Shown piece after piece: positions 1 through 6,917 of a stretch of 8,258 bases of DNA. The number at the start of each line of letters is the position of its first letter. Position 1 is the stretch's first letter. Origin of the DNA: an uncultured bacterium (GTDB taxonomy: Bacteria; Bacillota; Clostridia; Lachnospirales; Lachnospiraceae); contig CAJMQQ010000081.1 in assembly GCA_905215625.1 (NCBI GenBank), positions 1 to 8,258 of the forward strand, read 5' to 3'. The notes beneath the pieces are model-generated. The model was not told where the DNA came from, ran no database searches, and saw nothing but the letters and a program-made list of their open reading frames with translations. Both the position numbers and the translations under genes were made by a program.

Positions 1-275
1 ACGCCGCAGGTATCGCAGTCAAAACCGTATTTTGCGCGGTCGTATCCAATCTCACGGATGGTCTCCCGAACCAGTTTCTGAATATCTACATAAGCATTGG
101 TGGTAATCTCGCCCATTACCAGCACCAGACCTGTGGTTACAGCAGTCTCGCAGGCAACACGGCTCATTGGGTCCTGTTCCATTAATGCATCTAAAACGGC
201 ATCAGAGATGGCATCGCACATCTTATCCGGATGTCCTTCGGTTACAGATTCTGAAGTAAATAAACGTCTTTCCAT
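1..275 (-). CDS. metK: S-adenosylmethionine synthase, N-terminal part (gene runs off the left edge)
   Basis: MetK makes S-adenosylmethionine from methionine and ATP in the cytoplasm. Only the first 91 codons are in the window; a full enzyme is about 390-400 residues. The protein opens MERRLFTSESVTEGHPDK, the nearly invariant MetK start, with the GHPDK active-site loop (His15, Asp17). It continues with CETAVTTG (Glu43) and the GEITT segment (Glu56), which match the methionine- and metal-binding N-terminal domain. The frame is intact up to the edge. The ATG at 273-275 has a strong ribosome site (AAGGAGGA, 281-288). The gene has a dedicated promoter and a SAM-I riboswitch upstream, so it is expected to be shut off when SAM is plentiful. 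The identification is secure; only the C-terminal part cannot be judged. Confidence 0.97.
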   Translation of the reverse strand, partial: MERRLFTSESVTEGHPDKMCDAISDAVLDALMEQDPMSRVACETAVTTGLVLVMGEITTNAYVDIQKLVRETIREIGYDRAKYGFDCDTCG

Positions 276-334
276 GTGTTTCCTCCTTGTGTTTTTCTTT
301 GCTATTTAACAGTAACTTTGCCCGCTATTTGCGG

Positions 335-364
335 AAAAAGAAAAGTCCGCAGCAATGCGGACTT
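335..364 (-). terminator. Riboswitch-controlled intrinsic terminator of the metK leader
   Basis: On the minus strand a perfect 9-bp stem, AAGTCCGCA with TGCGGACTT (356-364 and 343-351), closes a TTGC loop and is followed by TTCTTTTT (335-342). It lies about 60 bp before the metK ATG. Its 5' arm overlaps the antiterminator partner TCAAGTCC (359-366), so this is the OFF state of the SAM-I switch. It could also stop read-through from murA, for which I see no terminator of its own. Confidence 0.92.
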
Positions 365-383
365 GAGATTATTATCATCAAAT

Positions 384-521
384 CCTCTTATTGCTCGACT
401 GGCTGCAGAAACTGCAGCTCCTCGCTCAGGCTGGCACCTTCCGACCCTGGCGGTCGCTCCGCACAATCGGGGTTGCCGTGACTTCACAGATCCTTTGTAT
501 CTCCATCACTCTGAATAAGGG
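384..521 (-). promoter_or_regulatory. SAM-I (S-box) riboswitch aptamer in the metK leader
   Basis: On the minus strand the leader carries the S-box signature in order. P1 is CCCTTATT (521-514) pairing with AATAAG-A-GG (392-384), with one bulged A. P2 contains a kink-turn: outer GTGA/TCAC, inner GAT/ATC, with TGGA and TGAA between them. Then come GGCAACC (471-477) and AAGGTGCCA (432-440), the P3/J3-4 strands of the SAM pocket. A perfect 7-bp hairpin GCTGCAG-TTT-CTGCAGC follows (402-418), which I take as P4. Position upstream of metK fits the family. The expression platform follows directly: GGATTTGA (378-385) can pair with TCAAGTCC (359-366) as an antiterminator. That pairing uses both G384-G385 of P1 and the 5' arm of the terminator, so SAM-stabilised P1 should favour termination. 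The aptamer call is based on conserved blocks, not a covariance search. Confidence 0.93.
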
Positions 522-555
522 ATATTTACGAACTTTTCAGTTTTAAAGCAGATTT

Positions 556-584
556 ACTATACAGCATTTTATCAGCGCTGTCAA
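556..584 (-). promoter_or_regulatory. metK sigma-A-type promoter
   Basis: Minus-strand TTGACA (579-584) and TATAGT (556-561) are separated by exactly 17 bp, a near-consensus housekeeping promoter. Transcription should start near 549, about 30 nt before riboswitch P1. The -35 box begins 6 bp beyond the murA stop codon, so metK is independently transcribed despite the close neighbour. The spacer contains a short inverted repeat (ACAGC...GCTGT) of uncertain meaning. Confidence 0.85.
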
Positions 585-589
585 GTATA

Positions 590-1882
590 TTATCCGACCT
601 TTAACCGGAACTTCTGGGCTTCTTTTTCCGAATCCACTTTTTCAATGAGGGCGCCAAGCGCTCTTAACTTTTCTTCAAAGCACTCATAGCCTCTCTGGAT
701 ATAACCAATCTCATCTACTTCTGTGATTCCTTCTGCCGCCAGACCAGCCAATACCAAAGCAGCTCCAGCCCGCAGATCCGGCGCGTTGACCTGTGCTCCG
801 GTCAGACGTTTTACGCCGTCAATTACCGCCACATTGCCTTCTACCTTGATATTGCTTCCCATACGGGCCAGCTCGTCTACATATTTAAAACGGTTTTCAA
901 AGATGCTCTCCGTTACCATACTGGTTCCCTCTGCCAACGCCAGGGTTACGGTCATCTGAGGCTGCATATCCGTCGGAAATCCCGGATACGGAAGGGTCTT
1001 GATGTCTGTGTGGCGCTGAATTGGTTTTCCAACCACCCGGACAGCGTCATCGAATTCGGAAACCTCGCATCCCGCTTCTAATAATTTTGCCGTAATTGCC
1101 TCTAGATGCTTAGGAATTACATTTTTAATCATAATATCGCCGCGTGTAACAGCAGCCGCGCACATAAAAGTACCTGCTTCAATCTGATCCGGAATAATGG
1201 AATACTCGGTGCCGTGAAGCTTTTTTACGCCCCGGATACGGATGGTGTCAGTACCTGCGCCCTTGATATTCGCGCCCATGCTGTTTAAGAAGTTGGCTAC
1301 GTCTACCACATGGGGCTCTTTTGCCACATTCTCCAGAATGGTCATTCCCTCTGCCAAAGCAGCCGCCATCATAATATTGATGGTTGCGCCTACAGAAACC
1401 ACGTCTAAGTAAATATGGCTTCCTACCAAATCAATGGCATGGACTCTGACTGCTCCATTTTCAATCCGGACGTCGCTGCCCAGAGCGCGAAAACCTTTCA
1501 GGTGCTGATCAATCGGACGGCTGCCAATGTTGCAGCCGCCTGGAAGCGGTACCTGGGCGCTCTTATATTTGCCAAGCAGCGCTCCTATAAAATAATAGGA
1601 CGCCCTGATTTTCCGGATATACTCGTCATCTACAGAAATTTCGTGAATGCTTGATGCATTAATTTTGGCCGTATGCCGGTCAATGCGCTCTACTGTCGCT
1701 CCAATCTCTTCAATCGCTTCCAACATCACATTAATGTCACGGACATCCGGAAGATTTTCTATCAGTACATCATCATCTGTCATGATTGCTGCGGTCAGGA
1801 TTCCTAAGGCTGCGTTTTTTGCTCCCCCTATGGTGACTTCACCAACAAGAGGATTGCCGCCCTTCATAATAAATTGTTCCAT
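590..1882 (-). CDS. murA: UDP-N-acetylglucosamine 1-carboxyvinyltransferase
   Basis: MurA transfers enolpyruvate from PEP to UDP-GlcNAc, the first committed step of peptidoglycan precursor synthesis, in the cytoplasm. The 430-residue length is typical. Active-site residues are all visible: Lys22-Asn23 in GGAKNAAL, Arg93 in KIRASY, the loop cysteine Cys117 in LPGGCNIGSRP, Asp305 in YPGFPTDMQPQ, Arg331 in ENRF and Arg371 in DLRAGAAL. The loop residue is Cys rather than the Asp found in naturally fosfomycin-insensitive forms, so the enzyme is expected to be sensitive. The ATG at 1880-1882 follows AGGAG (1889-1893) by 6 nt, better placed than the in-frame Met6. It has its own upstream promoter and is the gene immediately before the metK leader. 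Firmicutes often carry two MurA paralogues (murAA and murAB/murZ); which one this is cannot be told without a tree. Confidence 0.97.
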   Translation of the reverse strand: MEQFIMKGGNPLVGEVTIGGAKNAALGILTAAIMTDDDVLIENLPDVRDINVMLEAIEEIGATVERIDRHTAKINASSIHEISVDDEYIRKIRASYYFIGALLGKYKSAQVPLPGGCNIGSRPIDQHLKGFRALGSDVRIENGAVRVHAIDLVGSHIYLDVVSVGATINIMMAAALAEGMTILENVAKEPHVVDVANFLNSMGANIKGAGTDTIRIRGVKKLHGTEYSIIPDQIEAGTFMCAAAVTRGDIMIKNVIPKHLEAITAKLLEAGCEVSEFDDAVRVVGKPIQRHTDIKTLPYPGFPTDMQPQMTVTLALAEGTSMVTESIFENRFKYVDELARMGSNIKVEGNVAVIDGVKRLTGAQVNAPDLRAGAALVLAGLAAEGITEVDEIGYIQRGYECFEEKLRALGALIEKVDSEKEAQKFRLKVG

Positions 1883-1960
1883 CCTACTCTCCTAACATAT
1901 CTATATACAAAACGAAACATATTTTTAAAAATTTCTTAACATTAAATTTATGCACTATAG

Positions 1961-1988
1961 ATTATAGCATAAAAATCTCGCTTGTAAA
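1961..1988 (-). promoter_or_regulatory. murA promoter with extended -10
   Basis: Minus-strand TTTACA (1983-1988), a 16-bp spacer and TATAAT (1961-1966) preceded by TGC, giving the extended -10 TGCTATAAT. The start would be near 1954, leaving an AT-rich leader of about 70 nt before murA. The -35 box overlaps an inverted repeat that reaches into the stop codon of the upstream gene. Confidence 0.75.
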
Positions 1989-2012
1989 GGGAATCAACGG
2001 TTTTCTTCCCTT
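1987..2012 (-). repeat. 7-bp inverted repeat between the 827-residue gene and murA
   Basis: On the minus strand AAGGGAA (2006-2012) and TTCCCTT (1987-1993) form perfect arms around a 12-nt loop. One arm begins in the stop codon of the 827-residue gene and the other overlaps the murA -35 box. It could be a weak transcription terminator, but only TT follows directly before ACAAGCG, so the U-tract is poor. It could also be an operator. Nothing in the sequence decides between these. Confidence 0.4.
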
Positions 2013-4494
2013 ATTTGTCCGTTCTGATGCTGCATATAAAGTCATTTTGCAGATTCTGGAAGTATACAGAGGCATCATTTAAACCCATTTTCCAGTTTTC
2101 CCCAGTCTCTGGCTGATACAGCGTAATGTTAAACTGATCAAAGCCTGTAATCAGCACATAGGTTCCCTCGCCAGTATAAGCGACAACCGGAAGTCCCTGA
2201 TCCACAAAGTATAAAACCTGATTGAGTCCCAGGCCTTTTGCATCTAAAACTGCAATTTCATCATCAAACTCCCTGCTTTCTGTAAATTCCTCCAGATGGG
2301 AAAGAATCGCCGATGATGTATTCGGAACGTCCCTGATTGTCCGGGCCGTTCCGCGGTTGGTCCGGTTCCAGAGAATGTTCTGATCCTGGTCTGTCACCAG
2401 GCCCATGTCCCCGTAAGCCATTTCTACTGCTTTCACAAAATCCTGCGTCGTCCCTTTCAGATGCCCGTTTCCATAAGCATAAAACGTCATGCCGGTAAAC
2501 GGCGTATTGGCCGTCAAATTCAGTTCCAAAGACTGATCATAAGACACCCGCCCAGGACTGGTCCGGCTCACGCTTTCCTTGTTTTTCACATCAGAAGAAA
2601 GCTGGGCAAAATATATTTTCCCCTTGTCAGAAGACGCATACCAGCCAATGCCTTCCATCTCCGTATTTTCTAAATCTGCATTGCAGACAATGGTATCGCT
2701 GTCTACCTTGGTATAAGAGGTGTCTGAAAGAGGCGCAAGGCGCTCCAGATGAATCCGGCTTTCTTCTACGGTTACTCCGGAAATGTAAAATCCGGATTTT
2801 TCATATCTGGTCAGAACCTGTCCGTCTTCTCCCTGAATTTCCAGAGCATACATAGGAACTTCCTCCAGCCGTCCATTAACCATCCATCTGATGTCCTGGT
2901 GCGCCAGTCCATAAAGGAAATCCCCGCCTACAAATCCCAGACTGCGGATATAATCTCCCTCTGGTGCAGAAATCGTCTGCTTGGTTCCTGTTTCCAAATC
3001 CATCAGGCTGATAGAAGATGCCTGATGCTGTTTCTGGTCGTCCTGCCAGGCAAAATGGCGTCCATCCTGACTGACTGCATATCCTTCTTCCTCCAGCGAA
3101 TCCGCAAGGACAATGTATTCGCTGCTGTTTAAATCAATTCCGTAAACAGCATGATCCTGCATCAGATACAGCATACCACTTCCAGACAGATAGCACAGTT
3201 TTTCCAAATCTGCCCTTAAATCTTCATAGGTCGTAATGGATGGAGCAAAAAAACGTTCTTCCAACGCACACTTTTCATCCGAATAATGGTATAATCCAAT
3301 GCCGACCTGTCCTTCATGCCGTCCCCTGTTCATGTATCCATACAGCAGAAAATCAATGTCCCCATTGTCAGATACCTGCAGAATCCGCACATCATGCTTA
3401 TTGTACTCCATGACGCTCTGATCTTCCCCGGTCCGGAAGGAAAATACATTGACCAGTTTCTTATCTGCCTGATCGTACAGCCACACATCCCGATTGACGC
3501 AAAATGCCGTCTGTTTTCCATTCGGACTCGCTTTTGCGCTGACTCTCTCGTCCCCTGTAATGCCTAAAAGAATCCGTTTTCCAGAAAAAGCGGCTGGGTC
3601 TCCATTAAAAATTTCATTGACCTGCCGATCAAAATCCATCATATAGATTCTCTGTTCACTCCACTTTAACGTAAAATCATCGGTTACTTCATAGTGTTCC
3701 GTCCGTCCGTCTTCCGTTTGCCTAAACGCCAGGTATTTTAGTTCCACCTGTCCCATAATGCCGTCCAGCTCTTTTAACGTCACTTCCACCGGACTGCTCT
3801 GCTCCATGGAAAGATCTCCCCAGGTAAGCTGAGAAAAGCTGCTATTAATAGAAACATCCCCAAATGAACTGTTGTCTGCCGCTGCATCTGGTTCCAGATA
3901 CATGGTAAGTTCCGAAGCATCTTCATAATGGAAGGTACTGCTGGAAAACTGTTTTGCCAGATCTATCATTGGCTGGATGTGGGTGTTGTCGCTCCATTTA
4001 ATCCTTGTATAATATCCTATGGTTCCATTTTCAGAAGTCGTAACCGACAAACTCAACAGATACTCCTGTTCCTTCGTAAGAAGGTTTTGTATTGGAAGTT
4101 CTGCCCGGACTCCATTTTCCGTCGTTTCCCAGGTGTCTACCTGGGTTCTCTCTACCAGGCGTTCTAAATCCAGACTCCGGATTTCGTAATAAATCCCTGT
4201 AATCCCGCCGTCATAATCCTCTATGTGAACAGCCAGATTCCGATCTTCCGGCAAAATCGTCAGCGTATCCCGCATTACAGCTTCACGCATATCCTGGGAA
4301 TATCCATGAAGACAGTTCATCTTTTCCCCATACATCTCCATATACATGACTGGAAATACGCTTTCCTGAATCGCCGTATAAACCCGCTGTTCGTCCCGCT
4401 GCAGGCTGCGGTTCCGAATCCATAAAAAATATCCGGCAGCGGCTGACACAAATATCGTCAGAAGAATCGCTGCCCTTACTAAAAATTTCTTCAT
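2011..4494 (-). CDS. Membrane-anchored protein of unknown function, propeller-like middle and degenerate C39-like C-terminus
   Basis: I do not recognise a named gene. The 827-residue protein has a basic N-terminus (MKKFLVR), one hydrophobic segment at about residues 7-25 and no lipobox cysteine, so it is probably anchored by its N-terminus with the bulk outside the membrane. Residues 35-310 are a mixed region with no motif I can name. Residues 315-540 carry repeated short beta-type phrases such as ASPNGKQTAFCVNRDVWLYD (321-340) and VSQDGRHFAWQDD (474-486), the style of TolB/WD40-like propeller blades. Residues 755-800 (QGLPVVAY, TYVLITGFD, NITLYQPETG) resemble the second half of papain-like C39 peptidases, but the His expected just before YVLI is Thr778 and no Cys sits in the matching N-terminal position. 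It may therefore be a non-catalytic domain. The ATG follows AAAGGAAG by 11 nt, a rather long spacing. It appears to be a single-gene unit between prs and murA. Confidence 0.85.
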   Translation of the reverse strand: MKKFLVRAAILLTIFVSAAAGYFLWIRNRSLQRDEQRVYTAIQESVFPVMYMEMYGEKMNCLHGYSQDMREAVMRDTLTILPEDRNLAVHIEDYDGGITGIYYEIRSLDLERLVERTQVDTWETTENGVRAELPIQNLLTKEQEYLLSLSVTTSENGTIGYYTRIKWSDNTHIQPMIDLAKQFSSSTFHYEDASELTMYLEPDAAADNSSFGDVSINSSFSQLTWGDLSMEQSSPVEVTLKELDGIMGQVELKYLAFRQTEDGRTEHYEVTDDFTLKWSEQRIYMMDFDRQVNEIFNGDPAAFSGKRILLGITGDERVSAKASPNGKQTAFCVNRDVWLYDQADKKLVNVFSFRTGEDQSVMEYNKHDVRILQVSDNGDIDFLLYGYMNRGRHEGQVGIGLYHYSDEKCALEERFFAPSITTYEDLRADLEKLCYLSGSGMLYLMQDHAVYGIDLNSSEYIVLADSLEEEGYAVSQDGRHFAWQDDQKQHQASSISLMDLETGTKQTISAPEGDYIRSLGFVGGDFLYGLAHQDIRWMVNGRLEEVPMYALEIQGEDGQVLTRYEKSGFYISGVTVEESRIHLERLAPLSDTSYTKVDSDTIVCNADLENTEMEGIGWYASSDKGKIYFAQLSSDVKNKESVSRTSPGRVSYDQSLELNLTANTPFTGMTFYAYGNGHLKGTTQDFVKAVEMAYGDMGLVTDQDQNILWNRTNRGTARTIRDVPNTSSAILSHLEEFTESREFDDEIAVLDAKGLGLNQVLYFVDQGLPVVAYTGEGTYVLITGFDQFNITLYQPETGENWKMGLNDASVYFQNLQNDFICSIRTDK

Positions 4495-4547
4495 CTGCTT
4501 TCAATCTTCCTTTACTGATTCTGGACAAACCTTTTGCCCTCAACATC

Positions 4548-4576
4548 ATTTTATATAATATCCAGCGAAACTACAA
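4548..4576 (-). promoter_or_regulatory. Probable promoter of the 827-residue membrane protein gene
   Basis: Minus-strand TTGTAG (4571-4576), a 17-bp spacer and TAAAAT (4548-4553) lie between the prs terminator and the gene start. The -35 box is 4/6, so the promoter may need an activator. An alternative -10 reading, TATAAA at 4550-4555, has a less good spacing. The leader would be about 45 nt. Confidence 0.5.
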
Positions 4577-4592
4577 CCTAAACTTTTCTTAA
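4577..4592 (-). promoter_or_regulatory. 11-bp-phased direct repeat abutting a -35 box, possible response-regulator site
   Basis: On the minus strand TTAAG (4588-4592) recurs as TTAGG (4577-4581) with an 11-bp period, ending directly at the probable -35 box of the 827-residue protein gene. OmpR/PhoB-family regulators typically bind tandem half-sites 10-11 bp apart just upstream of a weak -35. The same stretch also forms a partial inverted repeat (AACTT...AAGTT). The regulator is not in the window, and short AT-rich repeats arise easily by chance. Confidence 0.3.
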
Positions 4593-4603
4593 GTTTTTCA
4601 TGT

Positions 4604-4638
4604 AAAGAAAAAGAAGGCCGCCGTTAAAAGCAGCCTTC
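4604..4638 (-). terminator. Intrinsic terminator after prs
   Basis: On the minus strand GAAGGCTGC pairs with GCGGCCTTC (9 bp including one G-U) around an 8-nt loop, followed by TTTTTCTTT. It starts 14 bp after the prs stop codon and closes the dnaD-dnaI-prs transcription unit, separating it from the membrane protein gene. Confidence 0.92.
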
Positions 4639-4651
4639 CCCATCTATCAGC

Positions 4652-5824
4652 TTATTTGCTTCTGTACTGATCCAAAAGTCTGTTGATTCGTCCGGTTGGA
4701 TTTAACAGCTCGCTTAAGGATGCATCATGGTTTAAGTTGTCAATAATCAAAGCAATGTATTTGCTCATATCTACATCAATGTAGTATGGTCTCTGCAGCA
4801 GATCCGGTGTCTGGTATACCAGATTAGTGGTCAGGATCCGGTCAATGAGGCCATTCTCATAATACTCGTCAAATTTAGCCAGGCCATTGGTAAACAGACC
4901 AAAGGTTGCACAGATAAATACTTTTCTTGCTTTTCTCTTCTTTAACTCTTTTGCAACGTCTAACATACTTTCTCCAGAAGAGATCATGTCGTCAATAATT
5001 AAGACGTCTTTGCCTTCTACATCGCTTCCCAGGAATTCATGAGCAACGATTGGGTTACGGCCGTTTACAATTTTGGTATAGTCTCTGCGCTTATAGAACA
5101 TACCCATATCCAGACCTAATACATTGGCAAAGTAAACAGCGCGGCCCATACCGCCTTCATCCGGACTGATTACCATCATATGATCGCTGTCAATCTGCAG
5201 ATTGGTCTCATTTCTCAGCAAGTGCTTGATAAACTGGTAAATCGGCTGTACTGTCTCAAATCCCCTGAATGGGATTGCATTCTGTACACGCGGGTCGTGG
5301 GCGTCAAAGGTAATGATGTTTTCTACGCCCATCTGAACCAGTTCCTGAAGCGCCAGGGCACAGTCCAGAGACTCTCTGCTGGAGCGCTTATGCTGACGGC
5401 TCTCGTACAAGAACGGCATAATTACGTTGATTCTGCGCGCTTTTCCGGCTGCTGCTGCAATCACACGCTTTAAATCCTGAAAATGGTCGTCCGGAGACAT
5501 ATGGTTAGTCATCCCGCACAGGGAATAGGTCAGACTATAGTTGCATACGTCTACCATGAGATATAAGTCATCGCCGCGAATGGAAGCCTCCAGAGTTCCC
5601 TTTCCTTCACCGGAACCAAATCTAGGAGTCTTCGCTCCTATAATGTAAGAATCTCTCTGATAACCTGAAAATGCGATGGTGTGTTTGTGCTCGCTTTCCC
5701 GTTCTCTTCTCCAGTCTACCAGATACTTGTCAACCTTTTCTCCCAGAGCCGCACAGCTCTTTAAAGGAATTAATCCCAGCGGTCCAACCGGAATGGTCTC
5801 AATAATCTTCTCTTCGTACAGCAT
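4652..5824 (-). CDS. prs: Ribose-phosphate pyrophosphokinase, long divergent form
   Basis: PRPP synthetase makes 5-phosphoribosyl 1-diphosphate from ribose 5-phosphate and ATP for nucleotide, NAD, His and Trp synthesis. From the chosen start the protein has 390 residues, against about 315 for the usual bacterial enzyme. Extra length lies in the N-terminal 80 residues and in the C-terminus. Family landmarks remain, numbered from this start: RGDD (83-86), Arg143-Gln144 in YESRQHKR, DAH with His176 (usual DLH), SPDEGG with Asp222, the KRR motif (245-247) and the PRPP-binding loop VLIIDDMISSGES (274-286; usual DDMIDTAGT). Activity is thus plausible. I prefer this ATG over one four codons upstream because GGAGG at 5830-5834 is 5 nt before it, while the upstream ATG has no ribosome site. 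It follows dnaI by 93 bp with its own promoter and a strong terminator after it. A second, standard-length prs elsewhere in the genome is possible. Confidence 0.9.
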   Translation of the reverse strand: MLYEEKIIETIPVGPLGLIPLKSCAALGEKVDKYLVDWRRERESEHKHTIAFSGYQRDSYIIGAKTPRFGSGEGKGTLEASIRGDDLYLMVDVCNYSLTYSLCGMTNHMSPDDHFQDLKRVIAAAAGKARRINVIMPFLYESRQHKRSSRESLDCALALQELVQMGVENIITFDAHDPRVQNAIPFRGFETVQPIYQFIKHLLRNETNLQIDSDHMMVISPDEGGMGRAVYFANVLGLDMGMFYKRRDYTKIVNGRNPIVAHEFLGSDVEGKDVLIIDDMISSGESMLDVAKELKKRKARKVFICATFGLFTNGLAKFDEYYENGLIDRILTTNLVYQTPDLLQRPYYIDVDMSKYIALIIDNLNHDASLSELLNPTGRINRLLDQYRSK

Positions 5825-5829
5825 TTCTT

Positions 5830-5834
5830 CCTCC
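5830..5834 (-). promoter_or_regulatory. Ribosome binding site that fixes the prs start
   Basis: Minus-strand GGAGG lies 5 nt before the ATG at 5822-5824. It overlaps the alternative upstream ATG (5834-5836), which lacks a site of its own, so translation should begin at 5824. Confidence 0.8.
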
Positions 5835-5892
5835 ATTTATTCATACTGGCATCCGTATCCACGAATCCCAAGTCCATATTATAAGCAATTCT

Positions 5893-5921
5893 TTTATAAC
5901 ATTCTCCCATGAAATAGTCAA
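5893..5921 (-). promoter_or_regulatory. prs promoter overlapping the dnaI stop codon
   Basis: Minus-strand TTGACT (5916-5921; 5/6) and TATAAA (5893-5898; 5/6) are exactly 17 bp apart. The -35 box includes the TGA stop of dnaI. Transcription would begin near 5886, giving a leader of about 60 nt. A second -10-like TATAAT lies slightly downstream without a matching -35. No terminator is seen after dnaI, so read-through from the replication operon is also likely. Confidence 0.65.
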
Positions 5922-6907
5922 CCCCCCAGAAGCTTTCTCCTGCGCAGATCTTCCCCATAAAGCGGGATAATCCGGTAGCCGCTGATAATGCGGGACGTCA
6001 CCCTGTCCGTATAGTTATCCCTGAGCATATTCAGGGACAGATTGGTGGAAATAATCGTGGAACGGCTATTTGCCAGACGGTCATTGATACAGTAAAACAA
6101 CTGGGATGACGTAAAACTATTATTGACTTCCGTTCCCAAATCGTCAATAATCAGCAAATCACACTCCAGAATGGACTGGTATGTATCCCTGATTTCTTCT
6201 TCGCTCCTGGATTCAAACCGGTTTTTGGAAAATACCTCAAACAGGTCGTTGGCAGACAGATACAAAACCGAATAATACGCATCCATCACTTCTTTTGCAA
6301 TGCAGTTGCTAAGGAAGGTCTTTCCCACGCCGGTATTTCCGGTAAAAAGAATGTTTCCTCCGTCTGTTCCAAACCTTCTGGCAAACTCCATACACTGCTC
6401 TTTTACCCGCTTCATATACTGGGCTGCCGTCATCCCGACTTCTGGGATTATACGGCTGTTATCAAAGCATTCATAAGAAAACGCAGCAAAATTTTCCCGA
6501 TTGACAATCTCGTCAATATTAGACTGGGCATACAAAAGCTTCATCTGCGCCCGCCGGAAACAATGGCATTTTTTCCCGTCTGCATATCCGGTATCCTGAC
6601 AGTCCCGGCAGGTATACTGGAGTTCCATATAGTTTTCCGGATAACCGTAAGCGGTCAGCAGGGCGATTCTCTGCTCGCCAAGCTCCGCTATTTCTTTTTT
6701 CAGTTGTTCCCTGGCCGCCGTATCCCCTGCCAGAAGCTGTCTGGCCCGCTCTAAGGCTTTTGCGCCCACCGCATTGTCAATCTCTTTGATTGCAGGAATT
6801 TTCTGATAAATCTCTTCGACCCGCTTTTCCTGCTCATGGCGGTTTTCCATACGGCGTCTTTCATAGTCCCGCATAATGCTGTTGTATTGAGAATTGCTAA
6901 GTGCCAT
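5918..6907 (-). CDS. dnaI: DnaI/DnaC-type AAA+ helicase loader
   Basis: This protein is expected to load the replicative helicase onto DNA during replication initiation and restart. The 329 residues show a helical N-terminal part (about 1-95), then a zinc-binding cluster CRDCQDTGYADGKKCHC (Cys100, 103, 114, 116), as in Bacillus DnaI, then an AAA+ ATPase domain. In the latter are Walker A GNTGVGKT (190-197), Walker B LLIIDD (251-256), sensor-1 ISTN (286-289) and candidate arginine fingers Arg302 and Arg306 in YTDRVTSR. Length and order fit DnaI well. It starts 8 bp after the dnaD-like gene and its ribosome site overlaps that gene's stop codon, so the two are translated together. Databases often label such proteins simply DnaC or ATP-binding protein. 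IstB-type transposon ATPases share the core but lack this zinc cluster and context. Confidence 0.92.
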   Translation of the reverse strand: MALSNSQYNSIMRDYERRRMENRHEQEKRVEEIYQKIPAIKEIDNAVGAKALERARQLLAGDTAAREQLKKEIAELGEQRIALLTAYGYPENYMELQYTCRDCQDTGYADGKKCHCFRRAQMKLLYAQSNIDEIVNRENFAAFSYECFDNSRIIPEVGMTAAQYMKRVKEQCMEFARRFGTDGGNILFTGNTGVGKTFLSNCIAKEVMDAYYSVLYLSANDLFEVFSKNRFESRSEEEIRDTYQSILECDLLIIDDLGTEVNNSFTSSQLFYCINDRLANSRSTIISTNLSLNMLRDNYTDRVTSRIISGYRIIPLYGEDLRRRKLLGG

Positions 6908-6911
6908 ATGT

Positions 6912-6917
6912 CCTCCT
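6912..6917 (-). promoter_or_regulatory. dnaI ribosome site overlapping the dnaD-like stop codon
   Basis: Minus-strand AGGAGG ends 4 nt before the dnaI ATG, and its first two bases are the last two of the TAG stop (6916-6918) of the upstream gene. This arrangement suggests translational coupling and matched amounts of the two proteins. Confidence 0.85.

Noticed and set aside
97..309. Plus-strand open frame of 70 codons over the metK start and leader
   Set aside because: It runs antisense through the well-supported metK N-terminus and has no family resemblance; metK and its ribosome site explain this stretch.
302..487. Minus-strand open frame of 61 codons in the metK leader
   Set aside because: It lies wholly within the riboswitch and terminator, whose conserved RNA blocks account for the sequence.
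2749..3132. Longest plus-strand open frame, 127 codons, antisense to the 827-residue gene
   Set aside because: No ribosome site or recognisable domain; the opposite strand carries a continuous 827-codon frame.
4283..4549. Minus-strand open frame of 88 codons overlapping the start of the 827-residue gene
   Set aside because: Its start lies in the proposed promoter region and it is in another frame of a protein with a clear membrane segment and basic N-terminus.
5770..5958. Minus-strand open frame of 62 codons across the dnaI-prs gap
   Set aside because: It overlaps both genes in another frame, no ribosome site precedes its ATG codons, and the gap is better explained by the prs promoter.
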